From JBCCCJ01 sp039029315 (lineage in GTDB: Bacteria > Bacteroidota > Bacteroidia > J057): DNA of 64,000 nucleotides. Shown here piece by piece: positions 9,188 to 17,375 of this stretch (position 1 is the first letter of the stretch; each line of letters starts with the position of its first letter). Below the pieces are notes generated by a model, which was not told where the DNA came from, did no database searches, and worked only from the letters and a program-made list of their open reading frames with translations. The DNA is taken from assembly GCA_039029315.1 (NCBI GenBank), contig JBCCGK010000052.1, positions 1 through 64,000 of the forward strand. The letters are read 5' to 3'. The position numbers were made by a program, and so were the translations under genes.

Positions 9188-10768
9188 ATGCGATTATTCC
9201 CTATCTCTCTTGGGCTGCTTTTCATTGCGATGCTGTCTGGCTGTACAAGCGAGGAAACAAAAGCTCCTGACAAACCCAATGTCGTTTTCTTCCTGGTTGA
9301 CGATATGGGATGGACGGATTTGGGCTGCTATGGAAGCAGCTTTTACGAAACACCAAACATTGACAACTTCGCCAAAGAAGGCGTCAAATTTACCAATGCT
9401 TATGCCACCTGCCATGTCTGCTCCCCAACCCGAGCCAGCATCATGACGGGAAAGTATCCGGCAACACTGGACTTGACAGACTGGATTCCCGGTCGCAGAG
9501 ACTTTCCCTTCCAACGACTGCTCAATGCAGAACATGAGTTGGGACTCCCTCAGGAGGAGGAGACCATAGCCGAAGCGCTCAAAAAAGAAGGATATAGCAC
9601 GGCCATCTTTGGCAAATGGCACCTTGGAGGCCCAGAAACAGGTCCTCTCAATCAGGGATTTGATGTTCAAGTCCCCCAGAATTGGTATAGATGCTGTCCA
9701 AACAAGACCTATCATGCTCCTTATGGATTGGACGGACTGGAAGACAGTGAAGGCGGATATTTGACCGATAAACTGACCGATAAGGCCTTGTCCTACATAG
9801 ATGATCATCAGGACAAACCCTTCTTTCTTTATTTGTCGCATTTTGCTGTGCATGATCCCATCGAGGGCCGCAAGGATCTGGTGGAGAAGTATGCAGACAA
9901 ATTGTCCCAACAATCGCCTCAAACCGGAACGGATTACATCCTGGAAGGAAATCCAGACAGCAAGAATCCTCTGACCCGCGCAGAATTGGATGCCTTGAAC
10001 AACACGCCTGACTATCAGGGACACAAAGTTCTGCCAAACGAGATAGTCAAAATCAAGCAAAAGCAGGACAATACCGAGTTTGCCGGGATGGTGGAAAGTG
10101 TAGATGAAAGTCTGGGACGTGTCCTTTCCAAGCTGGAAGAATTGGGGATTGAGGACAATACCATCATCATATTCTTTTCTGATAATGGCGGAATGGCAGC
10201 AGGCAATTGGGGCAACCCCAAGAGGGTCGTGCCTGAGGACAAAGTCGATGTTGCCTATGCCACTGCAAATCTCCCGCTTCGCGGTGCCAAGGGCTGGTTG
10301 TATGAAGGGGGCATTCGCGAGCCTCTTATCATCAGGTGGCCGGGGCAAGGACAAGCAGGAACAGAATGCGATGTACCGGTCATCAGCACCGATTTTTTCC
10401 CAACCATTCTCGATATGCTGGGCCTACCTATCCCGACAGAAAACAAACTCGATGGGCTGAGCATCGCCGATCTGGTCAAAGGAAATAATGAATTGAAGCG
10501 GGATGCCATCTACTGGCATTTTCCTCACTACAGCAATCATGGGATGCAAAGCCCGGGTGGTGCCATCCGCAGTGGAGATTACAAGCTGTTGGAATACTTT
10601 GAAAATGGCTCCGTCCAATTGTTCAATTTGAAAGATGATATTGGAGAACAACATGATCTTGCTGCTGCTGAACCTGAGAAGGTCAATGAATTGAAAGCCA
10701 TGTTGCACAAATGGAGGGAAGATGTTGGCGCGAATATGATGCCTCCGAATCCCGAATATACTCCTTGA
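9188..10768 (+). CDS. Sulfatase lipoprotein, arylsulfatase A-like
   Basis: 526 residues from the ATG at 9188, chosen because it puts a lipobox (FIAMLSGC, C19) at a normal distance; in-frame starts at 9146 (GTG) and 9152 (ATG) would give an unusually long n-region. D38-D39 are the first metal ligands (LVDDMGWTDLGCYGS). C78-S-P-T-R is the formylglycine motif, and FGKWHLGG and FSDNGG also match the S1 family. It removes sulfate from glycan fragments, probably periplasm- or surface-anchored. It lies on the same strand as susCD and belongs to the same sulfated-polysaccharide locus. Confidence 0.95.
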   Translation: MRLFPISLGLLFIAMLSGCTSEETKAPDKPNVVFFLVDDMGWTDLGCYGSSFYETPNIDNFAKEGVKFTNAYATCHVCSPTRASIMTGKYPATLDLTDWIPGRRDFPFQRLLNAEHELGLPQEEETIAEALKKEGYSTAIFGKWHLGGPETGPLNQGFDVQVPQNWYRCCPNKTYHAPYGLDGLEDSEGGYLTDKLTDKALSYIDDHQDKPFFLYLSHFAVHDPIEGRKDLVEKYADKLSQQSPQTGTDYILEGNPDSKNPLTRAELDALNNTPDYQGHKVLPNEIVKIKQKQDNTEFAGMVESVDESLGRVLSKLEELGIEDNTIIIFFSDNGGMAAGNWGNPKRVVPEDKVDVAYATANLPLRGAKGWLYEGGIREPLIIRWPGQGQAGTECDVPVISTDFFPTILDMLGLPIPTENKLDGLSIADLVKGNNELKRDAIYWHFPHYSNHGMQSPGGAIRSGDYKLLEYFENGSVQLFNLKDDIGEQHDLAAAEPEKVNELKAMLHKWREDVGANMMPPNPEYTP

Positions 10769-10880
10769 GGCAGATTGAATGGTCTCATCGCCAATTTTTT
10801 CTATTCCCGAAGGAGATCAGGGATCAATATGTATCCGTCTCAATCCTTCTATCTATATGACAGGAGGAGTTCGGCCCTGA

Positions 10881-12476
10881 TTATTCCACAACATCCGATT
10901 CAATATCCGAAGCATTGATCCAGCGAGGGATCAATGCTTCCTTTTCTACAACAATCCGGTGGTAAGCATTTTTGTATGTGAGATTGGAGGCTTCATAATT
11001 TTGAAATATATCTCCCTTGCCGAACATTCTGGGATCATTTTCTTGTTTCAATGCTTGCTCCATTTCCTCCTTTAGTTGTCGAGCAAGCGATTCATAGGCA
11101 GCCTGATCGATGACATTGTTTACGCAATAGGGATCTTTGTTCAGGTCATATAGTTCTTCCTCCGGTCTTTTCCCAAAGGTCATGTCCCATAGATGCTTGC
11201 CATCTGCCGACTGACGCGCTTTCAGTACCTCTGTTTTGGAAGGGCTTCCGTCTACATTTGAATAGCCCGTTTGAGGAGGTCCCACAGGCCATCTCTCAGG
11301 TTCATAATTATGTAAATACAACGCATTTCCCTTCACGATCCCCCTGATCGGATAACCGAGATCTCCTGCTCTGCCAATGCCATGTTTTTCCTTCCCAATC
11401 AGCACAAAATTCCTGAAAGCTTGTGGTCGATTGGCTTGTTCGAAAATCGGCCGTAGGCTTTTCCCCGCGAATGCTTGCACGCCCACAGCTTCCTCATCTC
11501 CTATCCCTGCAAGATCGAATAAGGTAGGAGCGATATCAATAAAAGAAACGTAGTCGTCCACCTTCCTTCCAGAGGACTGAATGCCATTTTTCCACATGAT
11601 AGATAAGGGAATGTGGTTGGAAAAATTGAAGGCGTCGGTCTTTGCATGGGGAAAGGGCATGCCATTGTCCGCAGTTACGATAACAATGGTATTCTCCAAC
11701 TCGCCCATCTGCTCAAGCTGGTCCAACATCTTTGCCAAATGTGAATCAAAATATTCGATTTCGTAGGCATAATCCAGGAGATCGGTTCGAACCACCTCAT
11801 TGTCCGGAAAAAATGGAGGAACGGTATCAATATCAGATAATTTCTTCCCCGATTTCAGGGCAGATCCATACTCATAGCGTCTGTGTGGTTCATAGCCTCC
11901 ATACCAAAAACAGAAGGGTTCATCTATGGGTTTATTCTCTAAAAACTGAATGAAATTTGACGCATAATCGGTAGCAGATATATGTGTTGTGGGAGCGTCC
12001 AATGTGAGATCATTCCATCTTTTTCCACATAATTCTCTCGCTTTTCCATCCTTTTTGCCAGCAACACCCGGTCCCCATGGCTTTCCGGTAAACCCAACGA
12101 AATAACCGTTCTGCTTCAATGCTTCAGGATAGGTCGTGAATGTCTCCGGGAAATATGCCCACATATTCGCAGCCTGCTCTAGTTGCCAGGAATTGCGGCC
12201 TGTTAAGAGACAAGCTCTTGAGGGAGCGCATTTGGCATTAGGGGTAAACGCATTGCGAAATAGCAATCCTTGATTTGCTACGCGATCAAAGGCAGGCGTC
12301 TGTATCCAACTACATGCCTCTCCCATATGTAAATAGGAAGCATCATCGGCAATGGCGATCAATATATTGGGAGACTTCTGAACATGGGCTTCTTCCTTAG
12401 TACACCCGAACAGACCTAGCGCAACACACAAGACAAAGAAAGAGTGACAGACGAGCTTGCTGGATTGTTGATTCAT
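10881..12476 (-). CDS. Sulfatase lipoprotein, heparan N-sulfatase (sulfamidase)-like
   Basis: 531 residues. Lipobox at C25 (LGLFGC). NILIAIADDASYLHMG carries metal ligands D44-D45, and C83-A-P-S-R is the formylglycine motif. The ADDASYLHMG opening and FTGKPWGPG in place of the usual GKWHLG resemble the sulfamidase / N-sulphoglucosamine sulphohydrolase branch more than arylsulfatase A. Subfamily assignment is from memory of motifs. It faces the previous sulfatase tail to tail and completes three sulfatases around the SusCD genes. Confidence 0.92.
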   Translation of the reverse strand: MNQQSSKLVCHSFFVLCVALGLFGCTKEEAHVQKSPNILIAIADDASYLHMGEACSWIQTPAFDRVANQGLLFRNAFTPNAKCAPSRACLLTGRNSWQLEQAANMWAYFPETFTTYPEALKQNGYFVGFTGKPWGPGVAGKKDGKARELCGKRWNDLTLDAPTTHISATDYASNFIQFLENKPIDEPFCFWYGGYEPHRRYEYGSALKSGKKLSDIDTVPPFFPDNEVVRTDLLDYAYEIEYFDSHLAKMLDQLEQMGELENTIVIVTADNGMPFPHAKTDAFNFSNHIPLSIMWKNGIQSSGRKVDDYVSFIDIAPTLFDLAGIGDEEAVGVQAFAGKSLRPIFEQANRPQAFRNFVLIGKEKHGIGRAGDLGYPIRGIVKGNALYLHNYEPERWPVGPPQTGYSNVDGSPSKTEVLKARQSADGKHLWDMTFGKRPEEELYDLNKDPYCVNNVIDQAAYESLARQLKEEMEQALKQENDPRMFGKGDIFQNYEASNLTYKNAYHRIVVEKEALIPRWINASDIESDVVE

Positions 12477-12580
12477 TTGATCTTCTTGTCAAGGATTAAC
12501 TGCCTTCCTGCCTGAAAGAGGAATTTTTCAAAAAAAAAATAGCCACTCCAATCGTTCACAAGCAACATGATGGCCATATA

Positions 12581-12629
12581 GCAAAGACAGGCAAAGACAG
12601 GCAAAGACAGGCAAAGACAGGCAAAGACC
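12581..12629. repeat. 10-bp tandem repeat, about 5 copies
   Basis: GCAAAGACAG occurs four times exactly in tandem, followed by a fifth copy truncated to 9 bases (GCAAAGACC). It lies in the divergent gap between the sulfatase and the AraC gene, about 105 bp upstream of the sulfatase start. An A-tract precedes it at 12530-12539. It could alter spacing or curvature of a promoter by slippage. Confidence 0.9.
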
Positions 12630-12770
12630 TAAAATCTACAAGATCTCCTTCGAAGTCAACTTTTTTTTTATGCAATCCATTCGACAAAAAAGGAAGTCGG
12701 CAGGGACTTCACCCTTTTGGCCTCCTCACATTGAGAAGCACGGTCATTCTCAAAACTTCTGGTCTGAATC

Positions 12771-12797
12771 TCCCAGTATTTGGCCTATTCCTCCAAC
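12771..12797 (+). promoter_or_regulatory. Putative AraC-type operator, site A (upstream of araC-like gene)
   Basis: 27-bp copy of a motif shared with four other sites in the next 6 kb: TCCCAGTATTTGG then CCTATTCCTCCAAC. It matches site C at 21 of 27 positions. It contains two CCA(A/G) half-sites 20 bp apart, a layout common for AraC-family operators. It ends 56 bp before the ATG of the regulator, suggesting autoregulation. Confidence 0.55.
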
Positions 12798-12853
12798 ATG
12801 GAGAGCACAGTTTCCCAGACCTTTGTGTAGAAGCATATTCTAATCCACGAATC

Positions 12854-13723
12854 ATGATTATTTCACATAGACATTTCGACCTGTTGGACAAAGTCATATT
12901 GGAAAGAGTTGTTTTCCAGCCTCCTTTCACATCCAACTCCAGCCTTCACGATGAGGCTTGCTTTCTCCATATCATCCATGGGCGTTCTCGATTGTACACT
13001 CCTACCTCCACCATGGAAGTCGATACGACCGACAGCCTGGTGATGAAGTGTGGAAGTTATCTGAACAAATGGTTCGGAAATGAAGGAAATGAACCCAATG
13101 AGGCAGTCCTGGTTCACTTACATCCAGATGTTCTGAAAGTCGTCTATGAAGATCAGATTCCTTCCTTGTTCACTTCTCCAAGACAGAAGAATCCAGTTCC
13201 TGTTGAGAAGGTCAAGTTGAATAATATGCTCAGTAATTATGTAAACAGCTTGCTGTTCTATTTTGACAACCCTTCACTGGTAACAGAGGACCTGATCAAG
13301 CTGAAGGTCAAAGAGATTATTCTTCTATTGATCAACACTGAAAACGCTCATCGTCTCAGTGATATTCTCGGAGACATGATCAATCCCAATCAATATAAAT
13401 TCAAGGAAATCATACAAGAGCATCTTTATGATGATTTGCGGGTAGAGGATTTGGCGGTGCTTGCAGGATATAGTTTGTCATCTTTCAAACGGAAATTCAA
13501 AGAGGTGTTTGGGACCAGTCCCCTGAGGTATATCAAACAACAAAGGCTGGAAAAGGGACGAGAACTATTGACAGAAACCAATCTGAGAATCTCCGACATC
13601 GCCTATGATGTGGGCTTCAATGATCTGGGGCATTTTTCCAAATCATTCATTGCTGCTTATCAAAGCACCCCCTCGGCGTATAGAAGACAGTATTCTCCCA
13701 CTGTCAAACGGGCAATTGCCTGA
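12854..13723 (+). CDS. AraC-family transcriptional regulator
   Basis: 289 residues from the ATG at 12854. The frame stays open to a TTG at 12731, but the ATG gives a normal family length and leaves the putative operator at 12771-12797 outside the coding region. The N-terminal half is a cupin-like effector domain (about 15-140). The C-terminal part has two helix-turn-helix motifs, about 195-280: VEDLAVLAGYSLSSFKRKFK, and ISDIAYDVGFNDLGHFSKSF followed by PSAYRRQ. It heads a same-strand array of genes with shared upstream motifs and is their most likely regulator. The effector is unknown. Confidence 0.93.
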   Translation: MIISHRHFDLLDKVILERVVFQPPFTSNSSLHDEACFLHIIHGRSRLYTPTSTMEVDTTDSLVMKCGSYLNKWFGNEGNEPNEAVLVHLHPDVLKVVYEDQIPSLFTSPRQKNPVPVEKVKLNNMLSNYVNSLLFYFDNPSLVTEDLIKLKVKEIILLLINTENAHRLSDILGDMINPNQYKFKEIIQEHLYDDLRVEDLAVLAGYSLSSFKRKFKEVFGTSPLRYIKQQRLEKGRELLTETNLRISDIAYDVGFNDLGHFSKSFIAAYQSTPSAYRRQYSPTVKRAIA

Positions 13724-13806
13724 GACATCATTCACTGGATACGGCTGAATCTGAACTCAAAGATGCTCCCCCATTTCACTCCCTATCATCTAAAACAAAT
13801 AAACAA

Positions 13807-14157
13807 ATGGACTTCACACGTATTTTCACCGACTCTGAAGGGAATAGTCATTTTGAAACCATTCCCGTCCATATGGAAGCCAAAACAGACATTGGATTTT
13901 ACTCCACACCAGAGGAAAAGATTAGTCGCATGTACTTCCAACATGCCTTGCCACATCACGAGTGGCCTTTTCATAGCGTAAAGGACAAGATTCAGTTGGT
14001 TTTTCTGAAAGGCATCATGGAATTTGAGGTGAGCAATGGAGAAAGAAAGCAATTTGGTCCTGGAGATGTCGTCCTGCTTGACGATCATTCAGGACAAGGA
14101 CACAAGGGAAGAACCTGGGAGAACACAGCTACGGTTCTCGCCATTCACTTCAAGTAA
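13807..14157 (+). CDS. Small cupin-domain protein
   Basis: 116 residues, one cupin barrel. HHEWPF and VFLKGIMEFEVSNGERKQFGPGDVVLLDDHSGQGHKG show the usual beta-strand pattern with Gly-rich turns and His residues that could bind a metal. Such single-domain cupins are often found beside small-molecule enzymes. The gene starts 83 bp after the AraC regulator on the same strand. No strong copy of the shared operator lies directly before it, so it may be co-transcribed with the regulator. Its reaction, if any, is not evident. Confidence 0.85.
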   Translation: MDFTRIFTDSEGNSHFETIPVHMEAKTDIGFYSTPEEKISRMYFQHALPHHEWPFHSVKDKIQLVFLKGIMEFEVSNGERKQFGPGDVVLLDDHSGQGHKGRTWENTATVLAIHFK

Positions 14158-14196
14158 AAGGCCGCTTTCCTCTCTGTTCTCTTCCTGAGCCAAATG

Positions 14197-14223
14197 TCCA
14201 AATAGTTGGCCTATTCTTACCAA
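14197..14223 (+). promoter_or_regulatory. Putative AraC-type operator, site B (upstream of first SRPBCC gene)
   Basis: TCCAAATAGTTGGCC then TATTCTTACCAA; the stretch TTGGCCTATTC is identical to site A. CCAA half-sites are 22 bp apart. It ends 65 bp before the ATG at 14289. A following CGATCTTTGACTTGTTCAA segment (14233-14251) recurs almost exactly after site D and may contain the -33 promoter element. Confidence 0.55.
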
Positions 14224-14288
14224 GGCTAGAGGAATAGAAAGACGATCTTTGACTTGTTCAATCATTACAAATCTTACATTTTTATACA

Positions 14289-14798
14289 ATGAAAATCACG
14301 AGAAAAATTATCATCGACAAATCCGCGACAGAGGTATGGGACGTTTTGGGACGAAATTTCGAACAGGCTGACCAGTGGATGGCTTCGGTTCCCAAATCTT
14401 ACGCAAAAGTAGTTGGAACGACTGCTGAAGGTGCTCCACTTATCGGAAGAATTTGTGAGCTCTCACAAAAACCGAATGGCCCCATCGCAGATGAAACCAT
14501 TACCCATTATGACGAGAGTCAGTTCGTCATGCATGTGAATGTCGTGCCTCGGAATGGCAATCTTCCTATTCAACAAAACAATGTTGTTATGTCAGTCAGG
14601 CCAATTGGAGATGCTCAAGCAGAAGTCAGTTGGGCATCGGATCTGGAATTAAAGCCTGTTGGCAAATTGCTTTATCCAATCGTAAAAGTAGGGGTGGCAA
14701 AATCGTTTGACGAGCTTCTCGAAGAGTTGAAGCACTTTGTTGAAACGGGAACTCCGCATCCAAGAAAAGTCGCCAAACTTGCCAAACTAGCTGCCTGA
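14289..14798 (+). CDS. SRPBCC-family (START/Bet v1-like) protein
   Basis: 169 residues. MKITRKIIIDKSATEVWDVLGRNFEQADQW is the standard opening of a Bet v1-like helix-grip fold, and the C-terminal long helix (VGVAKSFDELLEELKHFVE) closes it. These proteins bind hydrophobic small molecules or act as cyclase/dehydrase-like enzymes. No signal peptide, so cytoplasmic. It is preceded by operator site B and followed by a hairpin, so it may be a single-gene unit. A membrane-anchored paralogue follows at 15109. Confidence 0.85.
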   Translation: MKITRKIIIDKSATEVWDVLGRNFEQADQWMASVPKSYAKVVGTTAEGAPLIGRICELSQKPNGPIADETITHYDESQFVMHVNVVPRNGNLPIQQNNVVMSVRPIGDAQAEVSWASDLELKPVGKLLYPIVKVGVAKSFDELLEELKHFVETGTPHPRKVAKLAKLAA

Positions 14799-14854
14799 TT
14801 TGCATACGCTCATTGGCTTATTTCATGGGTTGCATGTTTCGATCCCAGAAAAAT

Positions 14855-14893
14855 GAACCATCATTCTATCCTTGCAGGATAGGGTGATGGTTC
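14855..14893. terminator. Terminator hairpin after first SRPBCC gene
   Basis: GAACCATCATTCTATCCT and AGGATAGGGTGATGGTTC form an 18-bp stem with two mismatches and a TGC loop, 57 bp after the stop codon. No long T-run follows. It would separate this gene from the next, which has its own operator copy. Confidence 0.6.
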
Positions 14894-15023
14894 GATTGGA
14901 TTAAGGGGGCACTCCTCTACCAGCCTATTCCCAGCATTTGGTTTGAGGAACTGTTTGGATCTCTTCTGACAGTAGGTCTACAATGGTGCTATCCGAGAGG
15001 TCTATGCACAAACGGCCTGAATT

Positions 15024-15050
15024 TCCCAATCATTGAGCTATTTCTCCAAC
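15024..15050 (+). promoter_or_regulatory. Putative AraC-type operator, site C (upstream of second SRPBCC gene)
   Basis: TCCCAATCATTGAGC then TATTTCTCCAAC. Half-sites TTTCCCAA and TTTCTCCAA form a clear direct repeat about two helical turns apart. It ends 58 bp before the ATG at 15109. Its first 16 bases are identical to site D. Confidence 0.6.
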
Positions 15051-15108
15051 AGATTCAATCCAGAAAGTCCGTGCTTTGGTGAATCAACCAATCATAAGCA
15101 TTCCTCTC

Positions 15109-15687
15109 ATGAAAAAAATCATAAAAAACACCGTGCTTGGCCTCACAGGCTTATTCGTTTTGTTGCTTGTTGCAGGCTCAATTGTAGGCTCCTCTGCCAA
15201 TATTCATGTAGAAACCCACATCGATGCTCCGGCCGACAAAGCCTGGGACATTCTCGGTCGACAATTTGTAGGGATTGATACCTGGTCCTCTACTGTTGAA
15301 TCCTCACGGGTTGCAACCCAGGCCGATTATTCCGTTGACATTGTCCCAGCCCGGAATGCCCCAGTTCCAGGAAGAGTAACTGTATCCAAGCTGGTGGAAG
15401 CCACCGAAATTTTGCTTGACTATTCGGATGAGCAAAGAGACTTTACTTTTGTTGCTACCGGATTACCTTCTTTTATGGTTACCTCCATGAAGAATCACAG
15501 TCAGATAGTGGCACATGGGATTGACAAAAGTGCTGTGGTATTTGACATAGAACTTGTATTTACCCGGCCTTTTTTCTTCATGAAATACGTGATGGCGAAT
15601 CGTATGCAAAAGACCTTTGGCCTCCTTCAGGGAGAACTGAAGACCTATGCTGAAACAGGCAAAATCGCTGGGACACTGGCGCATTAA
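15109..15687 (+). CDS. Membrane-anchored SRPBCC-family protein
   Basis: 192 residues from the ATG at 15109; upstream TTG/GTG codons at 15076-15081 are in frame but would push the hydrophobic segment away from the start. Residues 1-28 form a signal peptide or anchor (LGLTGLFVLLLVAGSIVGSS). The rest is a Bet v1-like domain (HIDAPADKAWDILGRQFVGIDTW) ending in a long helix (GLLQGELKTYAETGK). It resembles the cytoplasmic SRPBCC protein at 14289 in its opening and closing motifs, so the two are probably paralogues acting in different compartments. Ligand unknown. Confidence 0.83.
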   Translation: MKKIIKNTVLGLTGLFVLLLVAGSIVGSSANIHVETHIDAPADKAWDILGRQFVGIDTWSSTVESSRVATQADYSVDIVPARNAPVPGRVTVSKLVEATEILLDYSDEQRDFTFVATGLPSFMVTSMKNHSQIVAHGIDKSAVVFDIELVFTRPFFFMKYVMANRMQKTFGLLQGELKTYAETGKIAGTLAH

Positions 15688-15959
15688 TCCTTATCAAATC
15701 ATTCCAACATCTTTGGATGCTGGAGAAAAACCTTAGGTTGCCAAACAAAGCATCAGTAGCAAGGGAGGATTTCCTCCGGGATTTCGCAACACGATGCCTG
15801 AGATTGATTCCCGACTAGATGAGATGGTCCCTGGCTTGGGAATCGTTCTCAATGGAAAGGCCTAATTATCCAGAACACATGTCTTAATTGAACAATTTGA
15901 GGGAGAAACAGTGCATATCTAGAATCATGAAGATGGCATCCCCAGAACAACACTCGACA

Positions 15960-16703
15960 ATGGAACCTATCCGATCCAATTATTTTCACGCTGGTATGGT
16001 TTTGTGCTTACTTATTCTGATTGCTCCATTTATGAGCCACAGTCAGCAAGCACAGGAATCTGAGCCAAATAGTCAGTTTTCTGAAGCAGATACACTTATC
16101 GTAACGGAAACAATTTCGGGACATTTTTTCCCAAGCAATGATGATGATTATTACATATTCGAGCTGCCCGGTAGAGGCATAGTCGATTTCCATGTCTCAG
16201 GTGTCCCTCCCAATGTTTTGGTCCGCGCAAAACTCTATAATCAGGAGTACCAGGAGTTGAATTATCAAAATGGAACCTTTGGAACTGATTTGTCCATGCG
16301 AACGCTTGTATGCCAAGGTGGCATCTACTATGCCCGTTTGTTTTCCCTGGAGCAAGCCGCCACCCTTCAATATCAGTTACGCATCCTCATTGATTCTGTA
16401 GAAGGGGAAGATTGTTTGCAGACAACAGCGATTGGGAATTCTTTGCATGAAGATTCCAAAGGATTGGAGCTGTTTCCCAATCCTGTAAGAGATCAGTTAG
16501 CAATTTCAGTTCCAAGAGAAATGGTCAATGCTAAGAGATTGTCTGCCAGCATCATCAACTCTTTGGGGCAAATTGAGGCCCAACAGTCTATGGATACATC
16601 TGAGGCCATCATTTCTGTTTCAGACCTTCCGTCTGGCGTGTATATTCTCCAGGTGTCCGGCGCAAAACATACCATGCTTCAGAGATTTATCAAGCGGAAC
16701 TAA
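15960..16703 (+). CDS. Secreted protein with C-terminal T9SS (type A) sorting domain
   Basis: 247 residues from the ATG at 15960; in-frame alternatives at 15888 (TTG) and 15927 (ATG) only lengthen the n-region. A signal peptide (MVLCLLILIAPFMSHSQ) is followed by a small beta-rich domain (DTLIVTETISGHFFPSNDDDYYIFELPGRG region) like those of bacterial pre-peptidase C-terminal domains. Residues from about 180 match the type A sorting domain: ELFPNPVRDQLAISVP, then SDLPSGVYILQV near the end. It should cross the outer membrane through the type IX system and stay on the surface or be released. A degenerate copy of the shared operator may lie at 15847-15874. Confidence 0.85.
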   Translation: MEPIRSNYFHAGMVLCLLILIAPFMSHSQQAQESEPNSQFSEADTLIVTETISGHFFPSNDDDYYIFELPGRGIVDFHVSGVPPNVLVRAKLYNQEYQELNYQNGTFGTDLSMRTLVCQGGIYYARLFSLEQAATLQYQLRILIDSVEGEDCLQTTAIGNSLHEDSKGLELFPNPVRDQLAISVPREMVNAKRLSASIINSLGQIEAQQSMDTSEAIISVSDLPSGVYILQVSGAKHTMLQRFIKRN

Positions 16704-16755
16704 GAGCCTTAGCCTTGCTACAGATTTGCTCCTCAAAAGGAATTTGAGCCGAATT

Positions 16756-16782
16756 TCCCAATCATTGAGCTTTTTCTCCATA
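16756..16782 (+). promoter_or_regulatory. Putative AraC-type operator, site D (upstream of DUF4345 gene)
   Basis: TCCCAATCATTGAGC then TTTTTCTCCATA, nearly identical to site C. It ends 86 bp before the ATG at 16869. A CGATCTTTGACATGTTCAA segment lies at 16802-16820, as after site B, so operator and following element recur together. Confidence 0.55.
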
Positions 16783-16868
16783 CCATGAGCTCTGGGAATA
16801 CCGATCTTTGACATGTTCAAAAACAGAAACCCCACTATTATTCGTAACACCCAACAATCCCTTCGATT

Positions 16869-17270
16869 ATGTCCATGCAACAATCAATTCTTCTAAAAGT
16901 CATACTTGGTCTCGCTGGTCTTCTTATCCTGATTCCCGGCGCAATGGCCTTATTCAATCCCGTCGGATTCACCGCCAGAAATGGGGTAGATATTGCTGGC
17001 AACATTAGCTTGTTGAATGATTACAGAGCAACAGGAGGAATATTCCTCGGGAGTGGGATTGTCATTCTGTTGGGGATCATTCACTCCCGAATGACCTTCA
17101 CCTCCACGGTTGTGGCGATCATGGCTCATCTGACAATTGCGTTTGGCAGATTGCTCTCTCTGGGAGCGGACGGCTCCCCAGCCAAAGGACTCATTGCTGC
17201 AATGATTGTCGAATTTGTCCTCGGACTGGCAGCCATATTTGCGATGGTGAAATACAGAGACAAATCCTAG
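16869..17270 (+). CDS. DUF4345-like small membrane protein
   Basis: 133 residues with four predicted membrane helices: about 8-28, 48-66, 75-95 and 105-127. The pattern (GLLILIPGAMALFNP, then LRATGGIFLGSG-like NDYRATGGIFLGSG) matches the DUF4345 family of unknown function. Alternative in-frame ATG at 16875. It is preceded by operator site D and belongs to the AraC-linked array. Confidence 0.8.
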   Translation: MSMQQSILLKVILGLAGLLILIPGAMALFNPVGFTARNGVDIAGNISLLNDYRATGGIFLGSGIVILLGIIHSRMTFTSTVVAIMAHLTIAFGRLLSLGADGSPAKGLIAAMIVEFVLGLAAIFAMVKYRDKS

Positions 17271-17375
17271 AGACTATTTGGTCTATTCAGAAGTACATCA
17301 GGCATCAGAGAGTGAGATCATGTGTAATCTTATTACTCTGATGCATTTTCTTTATCCCAAAAGCGGTTCATCCAT

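Noticed and set aside
9194..10354. 386-codon open frame on the minus strand opposite a sulfatase
   Set aside because: It is antisense to a gene with clear sulfatase motifs; the translation is Cys/Gln/Ile-rich with no family-like pattern.
12581..12629. CRISPR array
   Set aside because: The units are 10 bp, directly adjacent with no spacers, and no cas genes are nearby.
13724..13806. Sixth operator copy before the cupin gene
   Set aside because: CGGCTGAATCT resembles the flank of sites A and C, but the core TCCCAAT and CTATTTCTCC parts do not align without gaps.
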